From Taklimakanibacter deserti (GTDB lineage: Bacteria; Pseudomonadota; Alphaproteobacteria; Rhizobiales; Aestuariivirgaceae): a stretch of DNA of 64,000 nt. Position 1 is the first letter of the stretch, and each line of letters begins with the position of its first letter. Both the position numbers and the translations under genes were made by a program. The stretch covers positions 248,001 to 312,000 of the forward strand of contig QORU01000002.1 of assembly GCA_003574785.1 (NCBI GenBank). Direction: 5' to 3'. Positions 38,352 to 48,260 of the stretch are shown here, one piece after another. The notes beneath the pieces were generated by a model. It was not told where the DNA came from, did no database searches, and saw nothing but the letters and a program-made list of their open reading frames with translations.

Positions 38352-40367
38352 TCATTTCATGGCATCGACCAGGGTCAGGCCGTCCTTGGCCTCGAGCCCT
38401 CGGGCCTCCACGACCCTGACGGCAGGGATCGAGCGTATCAGCGCCGCCAGGCCCTCGCGTTCCGGCGCATCGGCCGGGAGCGGTGACGGCACCGCGTAAA
38501 GATGGAAACCGCGGCGCAGGCGCTCGCGCATGAGGCTCATGAGATAGACGGGATAGGTCTCCTGCGCCTTGCCGATCATTACATCGGTCTTCCACGCCCG
38601 CAGGACCAGGCGTTCATCGGGCTTGCCCGCCACCGGCTTCGTCCAGGTCAGGTCGGCGAGCCTGCCCTGATGCAGAGCCGGGCGCGGCGCAAGATCGCTG
38701 AGCGCGCGCTGCGGATCGAGATAGGCAAGCCCCAATGTCCAGGACCACTTGCCCTCTTCCGTCCAGCCCTCCTTGCCGAGCGCTTCGGCAAGCGGCGTCG
38801 GATCACCCGCCCATTGCACGCAGAACGGCTCTTCGCTGCGCCCGGCGAGATCGATGCGCTGCCGGGGCAGGCTCGCCCAGGACCCGGATTCCCACTGCTC
38901 GCGATCGTAGAGAACGATCGCCTCGCGCGGCGCATAGGTCTCGGCATTGGCCGGATAGTCGCGCGAGATATGGATCGATCCGGCGACAGCGAAGGCGAGC
39001 AAGGTCGCGACCGTCAGACCCCAGGGTATGATGCGGCGCGACGGCACCGCTTCGATGGCGATGCCGAAGGCGGCGATCATGACCGCGCCGAACAGGAAGC
39101 CGCCCAGCACATCCGACATCCAATGGGCGCCGAGATAGATGCGCGAATAGGCGATGGCGATGACGGCGATGCCGGCGGCGGCGAATACCACCGCCTTGCC
39201 CCAGCTTCTGAGACCATGGCTCGCCAGCACCGCGAAGACGCCGAGCGTCACGGTGGCGAAGGTCGTGTGGCCGGAGGGAAAGCTGAAGACTTCCGGGAGC
39301 CCTGAGAGCTCGAGCGGCCGCGGCCGCTGCAGCCACAATTTCATCAAAGGCACGAACAGCCGCGCGGCGAGGATGGTGAGGAAGGCCGCGACCGCGATCC
39401 GCCATTCGCGCCGCCACAGGAGCCAGGCGACAATGGCGAGCCCCACCGCAACCATGACGAAGCCATCGCCCAGCATGGTGATGATGGTCATGATCTCGTC
39501 GCTCGGCGCGTTGCGCAGGCCCTGCATCATATTGTGGACCGAAAGATCGGCATCGATCAGCGTCGACTGGCCGAAGACGCTGCTCATGATGTGCAGGAAG
39601 GCGATGAAGGCGGTGACCGCGAGGGCAGCGAAGAGGATGATCGACAGCGATCCCGGGTGGGCGGGCGAGATGACGGCGCCGATGCGCGGCCAGAAGCGGC
39701 CCGGCTGTTTTTGCGCCCAGGCGGCGAAACTGTCCTGGGCGTTCTCGATGATTGGTCCGAGGCCGCCGATGAACAGGCGAATGAGCCAGCCCGCTATGGC
39801 GAGCAGCAGCAGCAGCAAGAGGAGGACGATCAGCAGTCTTTCGCTGAGCTCGCCCGCCATGGCCAGCACCTGGCCGAACAGCATGCCGGGCAGCACATGT
39901 GCCGCCGTCCAGAACAGGCCCGAGGTCACGTTGATGGTGGCGAAATAGACCTGCCCCATGCCGAACATGCCGACGATGCCCGGCACGACGGCTTTGACGC
40001 CGGGCACGAAACGGCCGATGGCGATCGACTTGCCGCCATGCCTGCGCACGAAATCCTCCCCGCGCGCGACGAGAACGGGATAGCGGTTGAGCGGCCACAA
40101 TGTCTTGAGGCTGTTGCCGAACAGGCGTCCCGCCCAATAAGAGAGCTGATCGCCGAGGATCGCGCCGACGGCGGTGGCAATGAAGACCGGCCAGAATTCG
40201 AGATGCCCGGTCCCGACCAGCATGCCGGCCCCCACCAGCACCGCTGTCGAGGGCACGAACAGGCCGATGATGAGCAAGGCTTCCCCAAAGGCAATGAGGA
40301 AGACCACGGCGATCGCCCAGCCGGGATGCTGGGCAAAATAATCCAAATAAGGCTGTATATGCTCCAT
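38352..40367 (-). CDS. DedA-PAP2-LssY fusion membrane protein
   Basis: A 671-residue protein with three parts. Residues 1-200 are a DedA/SNARE-associated domain (FGEALLIIGLFVPSTA, GRFVPGVKAVVPGIVGMFGM). Residues about 215-450 are a PAP2 phosphatase with the phosphatase motif split as KLWLQRPRP, FPSGHTTFATV and SRIYLGAHWMSDVLGG. Residues about 480-671 form an LssY-type C-terminal domain. It probably handles lipid phosphates, such as undecaprenyl-phosphate or phosphatidic acid, at the inner membrane (inference). It lies just upstream of the NDUFA12 gene and is divergent from the MFS gene. Confidence 0.9.
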   Translation of the reverse strand: MEHIQPYLDYFAQHPGWAIAVVFLIAFGEALLIIGLFVPSTAVLVGAGMLVGTGHLEFWPVFIATAVGAILGDQLSYWAGRLFGNSLKTLWPLNRYPVLVARGEDFVRRHGGKSIAIGRFVPGVKAVVPGIVGMFGMGQVYFATINVTSGLFWTAAHVLPGMLFGQVLAMAGELSERLLIVLLLLLLLLAIAGWLIRLFIGGLGPIIENAQDSFAAWAQKQPGRFWPRIGAVISPAHPGSLSIILFAALAVTAFIAFLHIMSSVFGQSTLIDADLSVHNMMQGLRNAPSDEIMTIITMLGDGFVMVAVGLAIVAWLLWRREWRIAVAAFLTILAARLFVPLMKLWLQRPRPLELSGLPEVFSFPSGHTTFATVTLGVFAVLASHGLRSWGKAVVFAAAGIAVIAIAYSRIYLGAHWMSDVLGGFLFGAVMIAAFGIAIEAVPSRRIIPWGLTVATLLAFAVAGSIHISRDYPANAETYAPREAIVLYDREQWESGSWASLPRQRIDLAGRSEEPFCVQWAGDPTPLAEALGKEGWTEEGKWSWTLGLAYLDPQRALSDLAPRPALHQGRLADLTWTKPVAGKPDERLVLRAWKTDVMIGKAQETYPVYLMSLMRERLRRGFHLYAVPSPLPADAPEREGLAALIRSIPAVRVVEARGLEAKDGLTLVDAMK

Positions 40368-40572
40368 GCGGCCGGTGGTTCGTTAAGTCAGGAAAGTCAC
40401 AAGGTTATTACGATGGGGCCTCGGGGGATGGTGGGGCCGACTTACCAAAAACCTCGTGTCGAGAACAAGGCGTAAAGGTCTGACTACGCCGAATCGCTTG
40501 ATCCTGTCATCCTCGAATAAAGCGCCTGTCTTTGCTATTCATCACCTTCCAGCGCCCGGTTCCGATCAACGC

Positions 40573-42126
40573 ATGACCTCCCCGTCCTCTCCCGATCGAC
40601 TGACCGCCACCGCCGCCAGCTGGGCGGGCTTTGCCGCCATGTGCATCGGCATGTTCATGGCGATCCTCGACATCCAGGTCGTGGTGACCTCGCTCGCCGT
40701 GATCGAGGAGGCGCTCGCCATCGGCGCCGATCGGATGAGCTGGATTCAAACCGCCTATCTCATCGCCGAGATCATCGCCATTCCGCTGACCGGCCTGTTC
40801 ATCCGCACGCTCGGCCTCAAGCGGACCTTCATCATCGCCTTGGCCGTCTTTACGCTCGCCTCCATCGCCTGCGCGGTGAGCTTCGATTTCGTCTCGCTGA
40901 TCGCGGCGCGAGTCATCCAGGGCTTTGCCGGCGGCGTCCTCATCCCCCTGGTCTTCGCCGCCATATTCCTGCTGTTCCCGCGCCAAAACCATCCGCTCGC
41001 GACCACGATTGCCGGCGTGGTCGCGGTGCTGGCGCCGACGCTTGGACCGGTCGTCGGCGGCTGGATCACCGAGACCACATCCTGGCACTGGCTCTTTCTC
41101 ATCAATGTCCTGCCCGGGATCGTCGCCATCGCCATCGCCTTCGTGAGCTTCGCCCCTGAACCCCGTGACCTCACCGGGCTAAGAAGCCTCGATTGGCTCT
41201 CCCTCATCTGTCTCGCTCTGGCCCTTGCCGCTTTTGAGATCGCCCTCAAGCAGGCGCCCGATGACGGCTGGACCTCGGGCACGGTGCTCGGACTTCTCGC
41301 AGCAACCGTCATCCTCGCCGCCGCCTTTGTCCAGCGCGCCCTCAAGGGCGAGAATGCCGTCGTCGATATCGCCCTCCTCGGCAACCGCAATTTCGCCGCC
41401 GGATGCATCTTGAGCTTCGCGCTCGGCGCCTCGCTCTTCGGCATGGTCTATCTCATGCCGGTCTTTCTCTCCTTCGTGCGCGGCCACGGCCCCTTGCGCA
41501 TCGGCGAGATCATGCTGGTGACGGGCGCCGCCCAGCTCCTGATGGCGCCGGTCGCGGTGCAGCTCGAAAAACATGTCGACGCCCGCTGGCTGACGATCCT
41601 GGGCTTCACCGTCTTCGCCTTAGGGCTAGGCCTCAGCGCCCAGCAGACGGCCGATACCGACTATAATGAGATGTTCTGGCCGCAGGTCATCCGCGGCGCC
41701 TCGGTCATGCTGTGCCTCCTGGCGCCCACCCATATCGCGCTGGGCGGTCTCGCTCAGCATCAGATCGGCGACGGCAGCAGCCTGTTCAACATGATGCGCA
41801 ATCTAGGCGGCGCCATCGGCATATCGCTCATCGACACCGTCATGTTCACGCGCGGACCGGAACATGCCGAGGCCCTCACCGATAAGCTCAAGGCCGGCGA
41901 TCCCCAGACCCTCGACCTCTTCGGGCTGACCCCCGCCGATATCGAAGGCGGTCTCGATTCCATGCGGCTCCTCGACCTCATGCCCGATCTCGAGAAGCAT
42001 TCGCTGGTGATGGCCACCAACGATGCCTGGGCGCTGCTGGCGGCCATCACGCTCACCGGCCTCGTGGCTTTGCTATTCGTCAGGAAACTGGATCAGCCTT
42101 CCGGCGACTTTACCCGCCGGCACTGA
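40573..42126 (+). CDS. MFS drug exporter, DHA2 (EmrB/QacA) family
   Basis: A 517-residue inner-membrane transporter with about 14 hydrophobic segments. The N-terminal GMFMAILDIQVVVTSLAVIEE is the motif D1 region of DHA2 pumps, followed by MSWIQTAYLIAEIIAIPLTG and the motif C-like VLAPTLGPVVGGWI. It probably expels hydrophobic drugs with an outer-membrane partner not present here. The start MTSPSSPDRLTATAAS is chosen because upstream codons show no family resemblance; no clear ribosome-binding site is visible. No regulator gene is adjacent. Confidence 0.92.
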   Translation: MTSPSSPDRLTATAASWAGFAAMCIGMFMAILDIQVVVTSLAVIEEALAIGADRMSWIQTAYLIAEIIAIPLTGLFIRTLGLKRTFIIALAVFTLASIACAVSFDFVSLIAARVIQGFAGGVLIPLVFAAIFLLFPRQNHPLATTIAGVVAVLAPTLGPVVGGWITETTSWHWLFLINVLPGIVAIAIAFVSFAPEPRDLTGLRSLDWLSLICLALALAAFEIALKQAPDDGWTSGTVLGLLAATVILAAAFVQRALKGENAVVDIALLGNRNFAAGCILSFALGASLFGMVYLMPVFLSFVRGHGPLRIGEIMLVTGAAQLLMAPVAVQLEKHVDARWLTILGFTVFALGLGLSAQQTADTDYNEMFWPQVIRGASVMLCLLAPTHIALGGLAQHQIGDGSSLFNMMRNLGGAIGISLIDTVMFTRGPEHAEALTDKLKAGDPQTLDLFGLTPADIEGGLDSMRLLDLMPDLEKHSLVMATNDAWALLAAITLTGLVALLFVRKLDQPSGDFTRRH

Positions 42127-42201
42127 CGCGTCGCAGAAATGTGACTTCGGCCTCGGCCGCGCGATGCTAGCCTGCGGGCGATGGTTCGCGGAGGTTACTT
42201 C

Positions 42202-43449
42202 ATGCCGAGATGCTGGTTTTCCCTGCTTGCGGCAGCCATGCTCGCTTGCGCGATCGTCATTCCATCGCCCGTGGCCGCCGAAACGCAAGCCCGAGAAGCC
42301 ACTGTTTCGGCAGTGAATGTGAAAGCTTTCGATGAAGCCTGGCAGGATGTGCGCGAGTCCTTCTACGATGCCAAGCTCAAGGGCCTCGACTGGAACGCCA
42401 CGGGTCAGAAATATCGGGCGCGCGCCGGCGCGCCCGGCGCCGATGTGGCCCGGATCATCAATACGATGCTGGCGGAGCTCGATGCCTCCCATACCGGCTA
42501 TTACACACCGGACGAGATCGCCTATTACGACCTCGCCGACATCTTCGCGGGAAGCCTCAGGCGCGACCTCGAGAAACGCTTCGCCAAGGGCGAAGTCACC
42601 TATCAAGGCGTCGGCATGGTCACGCGCGTGATCGACGGGCGGCATTTCATCAGCGGCATATTCGATGGCTTTCCGGCGGCACGGGCCGGGCTCATGGTGG
42701 GCGATGAGATCGTCACCGCCGACGGCTCGTCTTTCGCTCCCGTCCGATCTTTCGCCGACAAGGCCGGGCGGAAAGTCCGGCTTGCGATCCGGCGCGAGGC
42801 GCAGGGCCCGCTCACGACCGTCGAGGTCGTTCCGCAAGCCCTGCGCCCCAATGAAACCTTCCTCGCCGCCATGCAGAACGGCGCCCGCCTCATCGAAAAG
42901 GACGGCCGCAAACTGGGCTATGTCCACATCTGGTCCTATGCGCGACGCCAGTATCAGGAGCTTCTCGAAGAGCTCATCGGCGGGAAATTCAAGGACGCCG
43001 ACGCCCTCATCTGGGACCTGCGCGACGGCTGGGGCGGCGCTCAGCCCGACTATCTCGACATCTTCAACGCGCGCGGGCCGACCATGACGCTCACCGGGCG
43101 CGACGGCGCCGAGACCGTGAATGCGCGATGGCGCAAGCCCGTCATCCTCATCATCAACAGCGGCACGCGCAGCGGCAAGGAAATACTGGCCTACGGTTTC
43201 AAGAAATATGGCTATGGCGAGATCGTGGGAACGAGAAGCGCCGGCGCGGTGCTGGCCGGGCGCGCCTTCATGCAAGCCAACGGCGACCTGCTGCTGATCG
43301 CCGTCGCCGACGTCGCGGTCGACAATGAGCGGCTGGAGGGCGTTGGGGTCTCACCCGACCATGATGTGCCTTTCGATATCCGCTATGCCAAGGGTGCGGA
43401 TCCGCAACTGGCCGCGGCCATCGACATCCTGATGCGAAGACTCAACTAG
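42202..43449 (+). CDS. S41 family peptidase-like exported protein lacking the catalytic lysine
   Basis: A 415-residue protein from MPRCWFSLL, a start supported by GGAGG seven bases upstream. A signal peptide ends near PSPVAAE. A PDZ domain (about 145-230; GIFDGFPAARAGLMVGDEIV) precedes the S41 protease domain. The expected nucleophile is S324 (GTRSGKE). The lysine found 25 residues later in CtpA/Prc enzymes is replaced by A349 (TRSAGAV). It may use another base, as tricorn-type S41 enzymes do, or be inactive. It stands alone between the MFS gene and the long non-coding stretch before nrdJ. Confidence 0.87.
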   Translation: MPRCWFSLLAAAMLACAIVIPSPVAAETQAREATVSAVNVKAFDEAWQDVRESFYDAKLKGLDWNATGQKYRARAGAPGADVARIINTMLAELDASHTGYYTPDEIAYYDLADIFAGSLRRDLEKRFAKGEVTYQGVGMVTRVIDGRHFISGIFDGFPAARAGLMVGDEIVTADGSSFAPVRSFADKAGRKVRLAIRREAQGPLTTVEVVPQALRPNETFLAAMQNGARLIEKDGRKLGYVHIWSYARRQYQELLEELIGGKFKDADALIWDLRDGWGGAQPDYLDIFNARGPTMTLTGRDGAETVNARWRKPVILIINSGTRSGKEILAYGFKKYGYGEIVGTRSAGAVLAGRAFMQANGDLLLIAVADVAVDNERLEGVGVSPDHDVPFDIRYAKGADPQLAAAIDILMRRLN

Positions 43450-43559
43450 CCGTTCCGTTGCCGACAAAGAATTCACTAACCGGGACAAAGCCGCGCCAGT
43501 TCTTTACGTGAGGACATGCATGCCCTCACTGCCGATAAATTACCCTTTCAAATACCCTT

Positions 43560-43877
43560 TCAATATCCTTTGCCTCGGGTTTTCCTGGCCCATGAAGCAC
43601 CAATCGCCGGCGACAGGGCTGGCCGGGCTGCGCGCACCCGCGCGCGCAGAGAGAGCTCGTTATCCATCATGACGGCCCTCTCGAATTCGGGCGAGCGCTT
43701 GCGCGCAAGGACAGAGAGCGCGCTCGCCGCAGGCGCCAGGAAGCCCGCTTTGTGGCGCAGCAGCGCGACCTCCCGGCAACAAGCGCCGAGTTCCGCCAAG
43801 ATCGTCAGGATGGTTTCGACGATGGTGGCGAACAACGCGGTGATCGTCGCCGCGTTTTGGCAAGGCGTTCTGGTCAT
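43560..43877 (-). CDS. Doubtful small hypothetical protein
   Basis: A 105-residue frame starting MTRTPCQNAATITALF. The first 50 residues form a plausible amphipathic or membrane helix (TALFATIVETILTILAEL); the rest is Arg/Ala-rich, as random frames in GC-rich DNA often are. A weak GGAA lies upstream. I do not recognise the family. Listed only because it is the sole candidate gene in a long gap. Confidence 0.3.
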   Translation of the reverse strand: MTRTPCQNAATITALFATIVETILTILAELGACCREVALLRHKAGFLAPAASALSVLARKRSPEFERAVMMDNELSLRARVRAARPALSPAIGASWARKTRGKGY

Positions 43878-43930
43878 ATGACGGTTCCATTTGGGGAGCG
43901 AATTATAAAACAACGTGCCGGTAATGACTG

Positions 43931-43951
43931 TGGCCGGATCAAGTCCGGCCA
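43931..43951. repeat. Short palindrome, rhizobial 'GGCCGGA-TCCGGCC' type
   Basis: An 8-base-pair stem (TGGCCGGA and TCCGGCCA) with the 5-base loop TCAAG. Palindromes of this type, which translate as MAGLDPAT when read through, are dispersed between genes in Rhizobiales genomes. Confidence 0.6.
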
Positions 43952-44229
43952 TGAACTGCGGGCACACTTTCTAATTCTGATATTTCCCGAACCACGCTTT
44001 GGCCCACGATGTCAAGAAGCGACTGGCGCAAATGGACATGGGCTGGTGAGCGACTTCTGGGATCACTGTCCTCGCCTCCGGCGCCGCGCTTGTGGAAGGC
44101 CCCATAATCACACCCTCGAGAATCGGCCCCTTTTCCCGCGTTTTTTCAGTCAAGCTCAAGGTTTGCTTGCGAGGGTCTGCCGAATCGTGGCGCACTCTCA
44201 CTTATCCACAAGCCACCGTCAAGCTGTGG

Positions 44230-44245
44230 ACACAAGATATAGTGT
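44230..44245. promoter_or_regulatory. NrdR box 1 upstream of nrdJ
   Basis: The sequence ACACAAGATATAGTGT matches the NrdR consensus (ACACWATATATWGTGT) at 15 of 16 positions; the G at position 7 is the only departure. NrdR is the ATP/dATP-sensing repressor of ribonucleotide reductase genes. Confidence 0.85.
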
Positions 44246-44260
44246 TAGGGTTTTGGTAAC

Positions 44261-44276
44261 ACACTATCTGTTGACG
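44261..44276. promoter_or_regulatory. NrdR box 2 upstream of nrdJ
   Basis: The sequence ACACTATCTGTTGACG is a weaker match (about 11 of 16 positions). Its start is exactly 31 bases from the start of box 1, three helical turns, which is the spacing seen for paired NrdR sites. The spacing is the main support. Confidence 0.7.
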
Positions 44277-44280
44277 TTCA

Positions 44281-44506
44281 TATGACGATGTAATAGATTG
44301 AGTCCTGAGGCTGAGGGGTACCGAGAACCGGGGCAAAAGCCGGCTCTCACACAACGAAAAACCCAAAATAATGCTGCTTGATCCGCGGGGGTGTCGTTCC
44401 CGGGGATGGGGAGTTCTGCGTCGTCAAACACGGGTGAATAGAAGCCGGTGGGTGGAGTCCTGCGCGTCCACCTCAGGCCAACTGTTGAAGAAGAACGAGG
44501 GAAACT
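44281..44506 (+). promoter_or_regulatory. Structured leader of nrdJ, with some cobalamin-riboswitch-like elements
   Basis: About 225 bases separate the NrdR boxes from the nrdJ ATG. A hairpin at 44323-44348 pairs GAGAACCGG with CCGGCTCTC (one mismatch). Near the 3' end, GGGTGAATAGAAGCCGGTG (44432-44450), AGTCC and GCCAACTGT (44477-44485) follow the order of cobalamin riboswitch core elements. The conserved downstream part is missing and the usual GCCRG/CCGGC pairing is not evident. GAGGGAA is the ribosome-binding site. Confidence 0.4.
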
Positions 44507-47500
44507 ATGAAGATCGAGCGCCGCTACACACAACCGGGTCAGGATGCCTACGAAGGTCTGGATTTCCGAAAGGCGGTGAGCGAGATCAAAAACCCCGACG
44601 GCTCGATCGTCTTCCGCCTGGAGGACATCGAGGTGCCGGCTTCCTGGAGCCAGGTCGCTTCAGACATCCTGGCGCAGAAATATTTCCGCAAGGCGGGCGT
44701 GCCTGCGGCCTTGAAGCGCGTCGAGGAAGAGACCGTTCCCTCCTGGCTCTGGCGTTCGGCCCCCGATGACGCCGCCTTGGCCGCCCTTACGCCCAAGGAG
44801 CGCACCCGCGGCGAAGTCAGCTCCAAGGAAGTCTTCAACCGGCTGGCCGGCACCTGGACCTATTGGGGCTGGAAGGGCGGCTATTTCGACACCGAAGAAG
44901 ACGCCCGCGCCTTCTATGACGAGCTCTGCTACATGCTCGCCACCCAGAAATGCGCGCCCAACTCGCCGCAATGGTTCAATACCGGCCTGCACTGGGCCTA
45001 TGGCATCGATGGCCCCGGCCAAGGCCACTATTACGTCGACTTCGAAACCGGCAAGCTCGTCAAGTCGAAGTCGGCCTATGAGCATCCCCAGCCTCATGCC
45101 TGCTTCATCCAGTCGATCGAGGACGACCTCGTCAATGAGGGCGGCATCATGGATCTGTGGGTGCGCGAGGCGCGCCTGTTCAAATACGGCTCGGGCACCG
45201 GCTCCAATTTCTCCAAGCTGCGCGGCGAGAACGAGCGGCTTTCGGGCGGCGGCAAGTCCTCCGGCCTCATGAGTTTCCTCAAGATCGGCGATCGGGCCGC
45301 GGGCGCCATCAAATCGGGCGGCACCACGCGCCGCGCCGCCAAGATGGTCGTGGTCGACATCGATCACCCCGATGTCGAAGACTATATCGACTGGAAGGTG
45401 AAGGAAGAGCAGAAGGTCGCGGCCCTCGTCACCGGCTCGAAGACCGTGCGCAAGGCGCTCACCCAGATCATGAAGGCCTGCGTCAATTGCGAAGGCTCGG
45501 GCACCGATTGCTTCGAGATCGAGAAGAACCCGGCGCTCAAGCGCGCCGTCAAGGATGCGCGCCGCAACATGGTGCCCGACAACTACATCAAGCGGGTCAT
45601 CCAGTTCGCGCGCCAGGGCTACAAGGACATCAGCTTCGATACCTATGACACCGACTGGGACGGCGAGGCCTATCGCACCGTCTCCGGCCAGAATTCCAAT
45701 AATTCGGTGCGCGTCACCGACGACTTCCTCAATGCGGTGGAAAGCGACCGCAATTGGGAGCTGACCTCGCGCCTCACCGGCAAGACCACCAAGACGCTGC
45801 CGGCGCGCGCGCTGTGGGACAAGATCGGCTATGCCGCCTGGGCCTCGGCCGATCCCGGCATCCAGTTCCACACCACCATCAACGACTGGCACACCTGCCC
45901 GGCCTCAGGCGAGATCCGCGCCTCCAACCCGTGCTCGGAATACATGTTCCTCGACGACACGGCCTGCAACCTCGCCTCCCTCAACCTCCTGCAGTTCCGC
46001 CAGGGCGACGGCACCTTCGACGTCGCCTCCTTCGAGCATGGCGTGCGCCTGTGGACCATCGTGCTCGAGATCTCCGTGCTGATGGCGCAGTTCCCGTCCA
46101 AGGAGATCGCCAGGCTCTCCTACGAGTTCCGCACGCTGGGCCTGGGCTTCGCCAATATCGGCGGCCTGCTCATGACCGCCGGCATACCCTATGACAGCCA
46201 TGAAGGCCGCGCCATTTGCGGCGCCATCTCGGCCATCATGACCGGCATCGCCTATGCCACCTCGGCCGAAATGGCCAAGGCGCTCGGCCCCTTCCCGGGC
46301 TTCGAGAAGAACCGCGACCACATGCTGAAGGTGATGCGCAACCATCGCCGCGCCGCCTATGGCGCCGCCGTCGGCTATGAAGGGGTGAAGACCGCTCCCG
46401 TGCCGCTCGATGAATTGAGCTGCCCCGAAAAAGCACTCATCGCCCATGCCCGTGCCGCCTGGGACAAGGCCGTCACTCTCGGCGAGGCCCATGGCTATCG
46501 CAATGCGCAGTCGACCGTCATCGCGCCCACCGGCACGATCGGCCTCGTCATGGATTGCGACACGACCGGCATCGAGCCCGATTTCGCGCTCGTCAAGTTC
46601 AAGAAGCTCGCCGGCGGCGGTTATTTCAAGATCATCAACCAGGCGGTGCCGGAGGCGCTGCGCACCTTGGGCTATGGCGTCGATGAGATCGAGACCATCG
46701 TCTCCTATGCGGTCGGCCATGGCTCGCTCGCCGACAGCCCGGCGATCAACCACCAGGCGCTCAAGGCCAAGGGCTTCGGCGATGCCGAGATCGCCAAGGT
46801 CGAGGCGGGCCTCGCTTCCGCCTTCGACATCAAGTTCGTCTTCAACAAGTTCACCTTGGGCGAGGCCTTCTGCAAGGGCACGCTCAAGCTGACGGATGAG
46901 CAGCTGAACGACTTCGGCTTCGACCTCTTGAGCCACCTCGGCTTCTCCAGGGCCGATATCGAGCGCGCCAATATCCATGTTTGCGGCGCCATGACGCTCG
47001 AAGGAGCGCCGGGTCTCAAGGACGAGCACCTGCCGGTCTTCGACTGCGCCAATCCCTGCGGCCGGCTCGGCAAGCGCTATCTCTCGGTCGAGAGCCACAT
47101 CCGCATGATGGCCGCGTCCCAGCCCTTCATCTCGGGCGCCATCTCCAAGACCATCAACATGCCGAACGACGCCTCGGTCGAGGAATGCAACGAGGCCTAT
47201 CTCCTGTCCTGGAAGCTGGCGCTCAAGGCCAATGCGCTCTATCGCGACGGCTCGAAGCTCTCCCAGCCGCTTTCGGCCCAGCTCATCGAGGATGACGAGG
47301 CCGAGGACGACCTGGCCGAGACGCTGGCGGGCAGGCCGCAAGTGCAGCGCATCGAGACCGTGGTCGAGAAGATCGTCGAGGTGATGGTCAAGCGCGAGCG
47401 CGAGGTCATGCCGCAGCGCCGCAAGGGCTATACCCAGAAGGCGATCGTCGGCGGCCACAAGGTCTATCTGCATACCGGCGAATATGAGGATGGCAGGCTG

Positions 47501-48205
47501 GGCGAGATCTTCATCGACATGCACAAGGAAGGCACGGCGCTGCGCGCCATGATGAATAATTTCGCCATCGCGGTGTCGACCGGTCTGCAATATGGCGTGC
47601 CGCTCGAGAAGTTCGTCGAGGCCTTCACCTTCACGCGCTTCGAGCCGGCAGGCCTCGTCCAGGGCAACCAGTCGATCAAGAACGCGACCTCGATCCTCGA
47701 CTACGTGTTCCGCGAGCTCGCGGTCTCCTATCTCGGCCGCCACGACCTCGCCCATGTCGAGCCCTCCGATATCGGCTTCGACGCGCTCGGCAAGGGTGTC
47801 GAGGACGGCAGCGCGCCGCCCCCTGCTCCGGTCCCGGTGCCGGCCGCCAAGGTCCTGTCCTCGGGCTTCGTGCGCCGGCAGAACCTCAACCTGCGCAATG
47901 TCGTCGTGATGCCGACCGGCAGCACCACGGCCTCATCATCGCCCGCCCATGCGCTGCAGATGCGTGCCGCGGAGACCTACGGCACATCGGCGCTCGCCGT
48001 CGCCGAGGCGCATGTGCATGAGCATCACGAAGAGCACGTGCATGTCCATGCCGCGCCCGCCACGCTGGAGCTCGACCGGCGCACCGAGGCCCGCATGAAG
48101 GGCTATGAGGGCGACAGCTGCAATGAATGCGGCAATTACACGATGGTGCGCAACGGCACCTGCCTCAAATGCGACACCTGCGGCTCGACCAGCGGGTGTT
48201 CATGA
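44507..48205 (+). CDS. nrdJ: Vitamin B12-dependent (class II) ribonucleoside-diphosphate reductase
   Basis: Makes deoxyribonucleotides using adenosylcobalamin as radical source, independent of oxygen. The 1232 residues match the long alphaproteobacterial NrdJ form. Recognisable blocks are [16 protein letters not shown] near 160, the substrate region [22 protein letters not shown] near 480 and [21 protein letters not shown] near 675. A His-rich stretch (about 1169-1181) precedes the C-terminal Cys cluster [13 protein letters not shown] then CLKCDTCGS, which passes reducing equivalents. NrdR boxes lie upstream and a strong terminator follows. Confidence 0.97.
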   Translation: MKIERRYTQPGQDAYEGLDFRKAVSEIKNPDGSIVFRLEDIEVPASWSQVASDILAQKYFRKAGVPAALKRVEEETVPSWLWRSAPDDAALAALTPKERTRGEVSSKEVFNRLAGTWTYWGWKGGYFDTEEDARAFYDELCYMLATQKCAPNSPQWFNTGLHWAYGIDGPGQGHYYVDFETGKLVKSKSAYEHPQPHACFIQSIEDDLVNEGGIMDLWVREARLFKYGSGTGSNFSKLRGENERLSGGGKSSGLMSFLKIGDRAAGAIKSGGTTRRAAKMVVVDIDHPDVEDYIDWKVKEEQKVAALVTGSKTVRKALTQIMKACVNCEGSGTDCFEIEKNPALKRAVKDARRNMVPDNYIKRVIQFARQGYKDISFDTYDTDWDGEAYRTVSGQNSNNSVRVTDDFLNAVESDRNWELTSRLTGKTTKTLPARALWDKIGYAAWASADPGIQFHTTINDWHTCPASGEIRASNPCSEYMFLDDTACNLASLNLLQFRQGDGTFDVASFEHGVRLWTIVLEISVLMAQFPSKEIARLSYEFRTLGLGFANIGGLLMTAGIPYDSHEGRAICGAISAIMTGIAYATSAEMAKALGPFPGFEKNRDHMLKVMRNHRRAAYGAAVGYEGVKTAPVPLDELSCPEKALIAHARAAWDKAVTLGEAHGYRNAQSTVIAPTGTIGLVMDCDTTGIEPDFALVKFKKLAGGGYFKIINQAVPEALRTLGYGVDEIETIVSYAVGHGSLADSPAINHQALKAKGFGDAEIAKVEAGLASAFDIKFVFNKFTLGEAFCKGTLKLTDEQLNDFGFDLLSHLGFSRADIERANIHVCGAMTLEGAPGLKDEHLPVFDCANPCGRLGKRYLSVESHIRMMAASQPFISGAISKTINMPNDASVEECNEAYLLSWKLALKANALYRDGSKLSQPLSAQLIEDDEAEDDLAETLAGRPQVQRIETVVEKIVEVMVKREREVMPQRRKGYTQKAIVGGHKVYLHTGEYEDGRLGEIFIDMHKEGTALRAMMNNFAIAVSTGLQYGVPLEKFVEAFTFTRFEPAGLVQGNQSIKNATSILDYVFRELAVSYLGRHDLAHVEPSDIGFDALGKGVEDGSAPPPAPVPVPAAKVLSSGFVRRQNLNLRNVVVMPTGSTTASSSPAHALQMRAAETYGTSALAVAEAHVHEHHEEHVHVHAAPATLELDRRTEARMKGYEGDSCNECGNYTMVRNGTCLKCDTCGSTSGCS

Positions 48206-48226
48206 GCCTCGATCGACGCTGATCAG

Positions 48227-48256
48227 AAATGGCCGGGCATGTCCCGGCCATTTTTC
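48227..48256 (+). terminator. Rho-independent terminator of nrdJ
   Basis: A 10-base-pair stem AATGGCCGGG/CCCGGCCATT with loop CATGT and a following T tract, 23 bases after the nrdJ stop. It lies between nrdJ and the convergent antitoxin-like gene and may serve both strands. Its stem is identical to that of the terminator at 52624-52653. Confidence 0.9.
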
Positions 48257-48260
48257 ATTT

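Larger units (their letters stand above)
43450..44506. other. 1.06 kb mostly non-coding region upstream of nrdJ
   Basis: This stretch holds a weak minus-strand reading frame (43560-43877), a rhizobial-type palindrome at 43931-43951, paired NrdR boxes at 44230-44276 and the nrdJ leader. No terminator with a clear T tract follows the S41 gene. Bases 43960-44220 hold nothing I can identify. Confidence 0.6.

Noticed and set aside
43971..44201. Small minus-strand frame in the gap before nrdJ
   Set aside because: No ribosome-binding site, no recognisable family and no coding-like pattern; likely chance.
44281..44506. Calling a true cobalamin riboswitch
   Set aside because: Only scattered core elements match and the full fold and downstream conserved part are missing, so it is kept as a question and not annotated as a riboswitch.
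45905..47755. 616-codon minus-strand frame opposite nrdJ
   Set aside because: nrdJ is intact through this region; the antisense frame has shadow-type composition.
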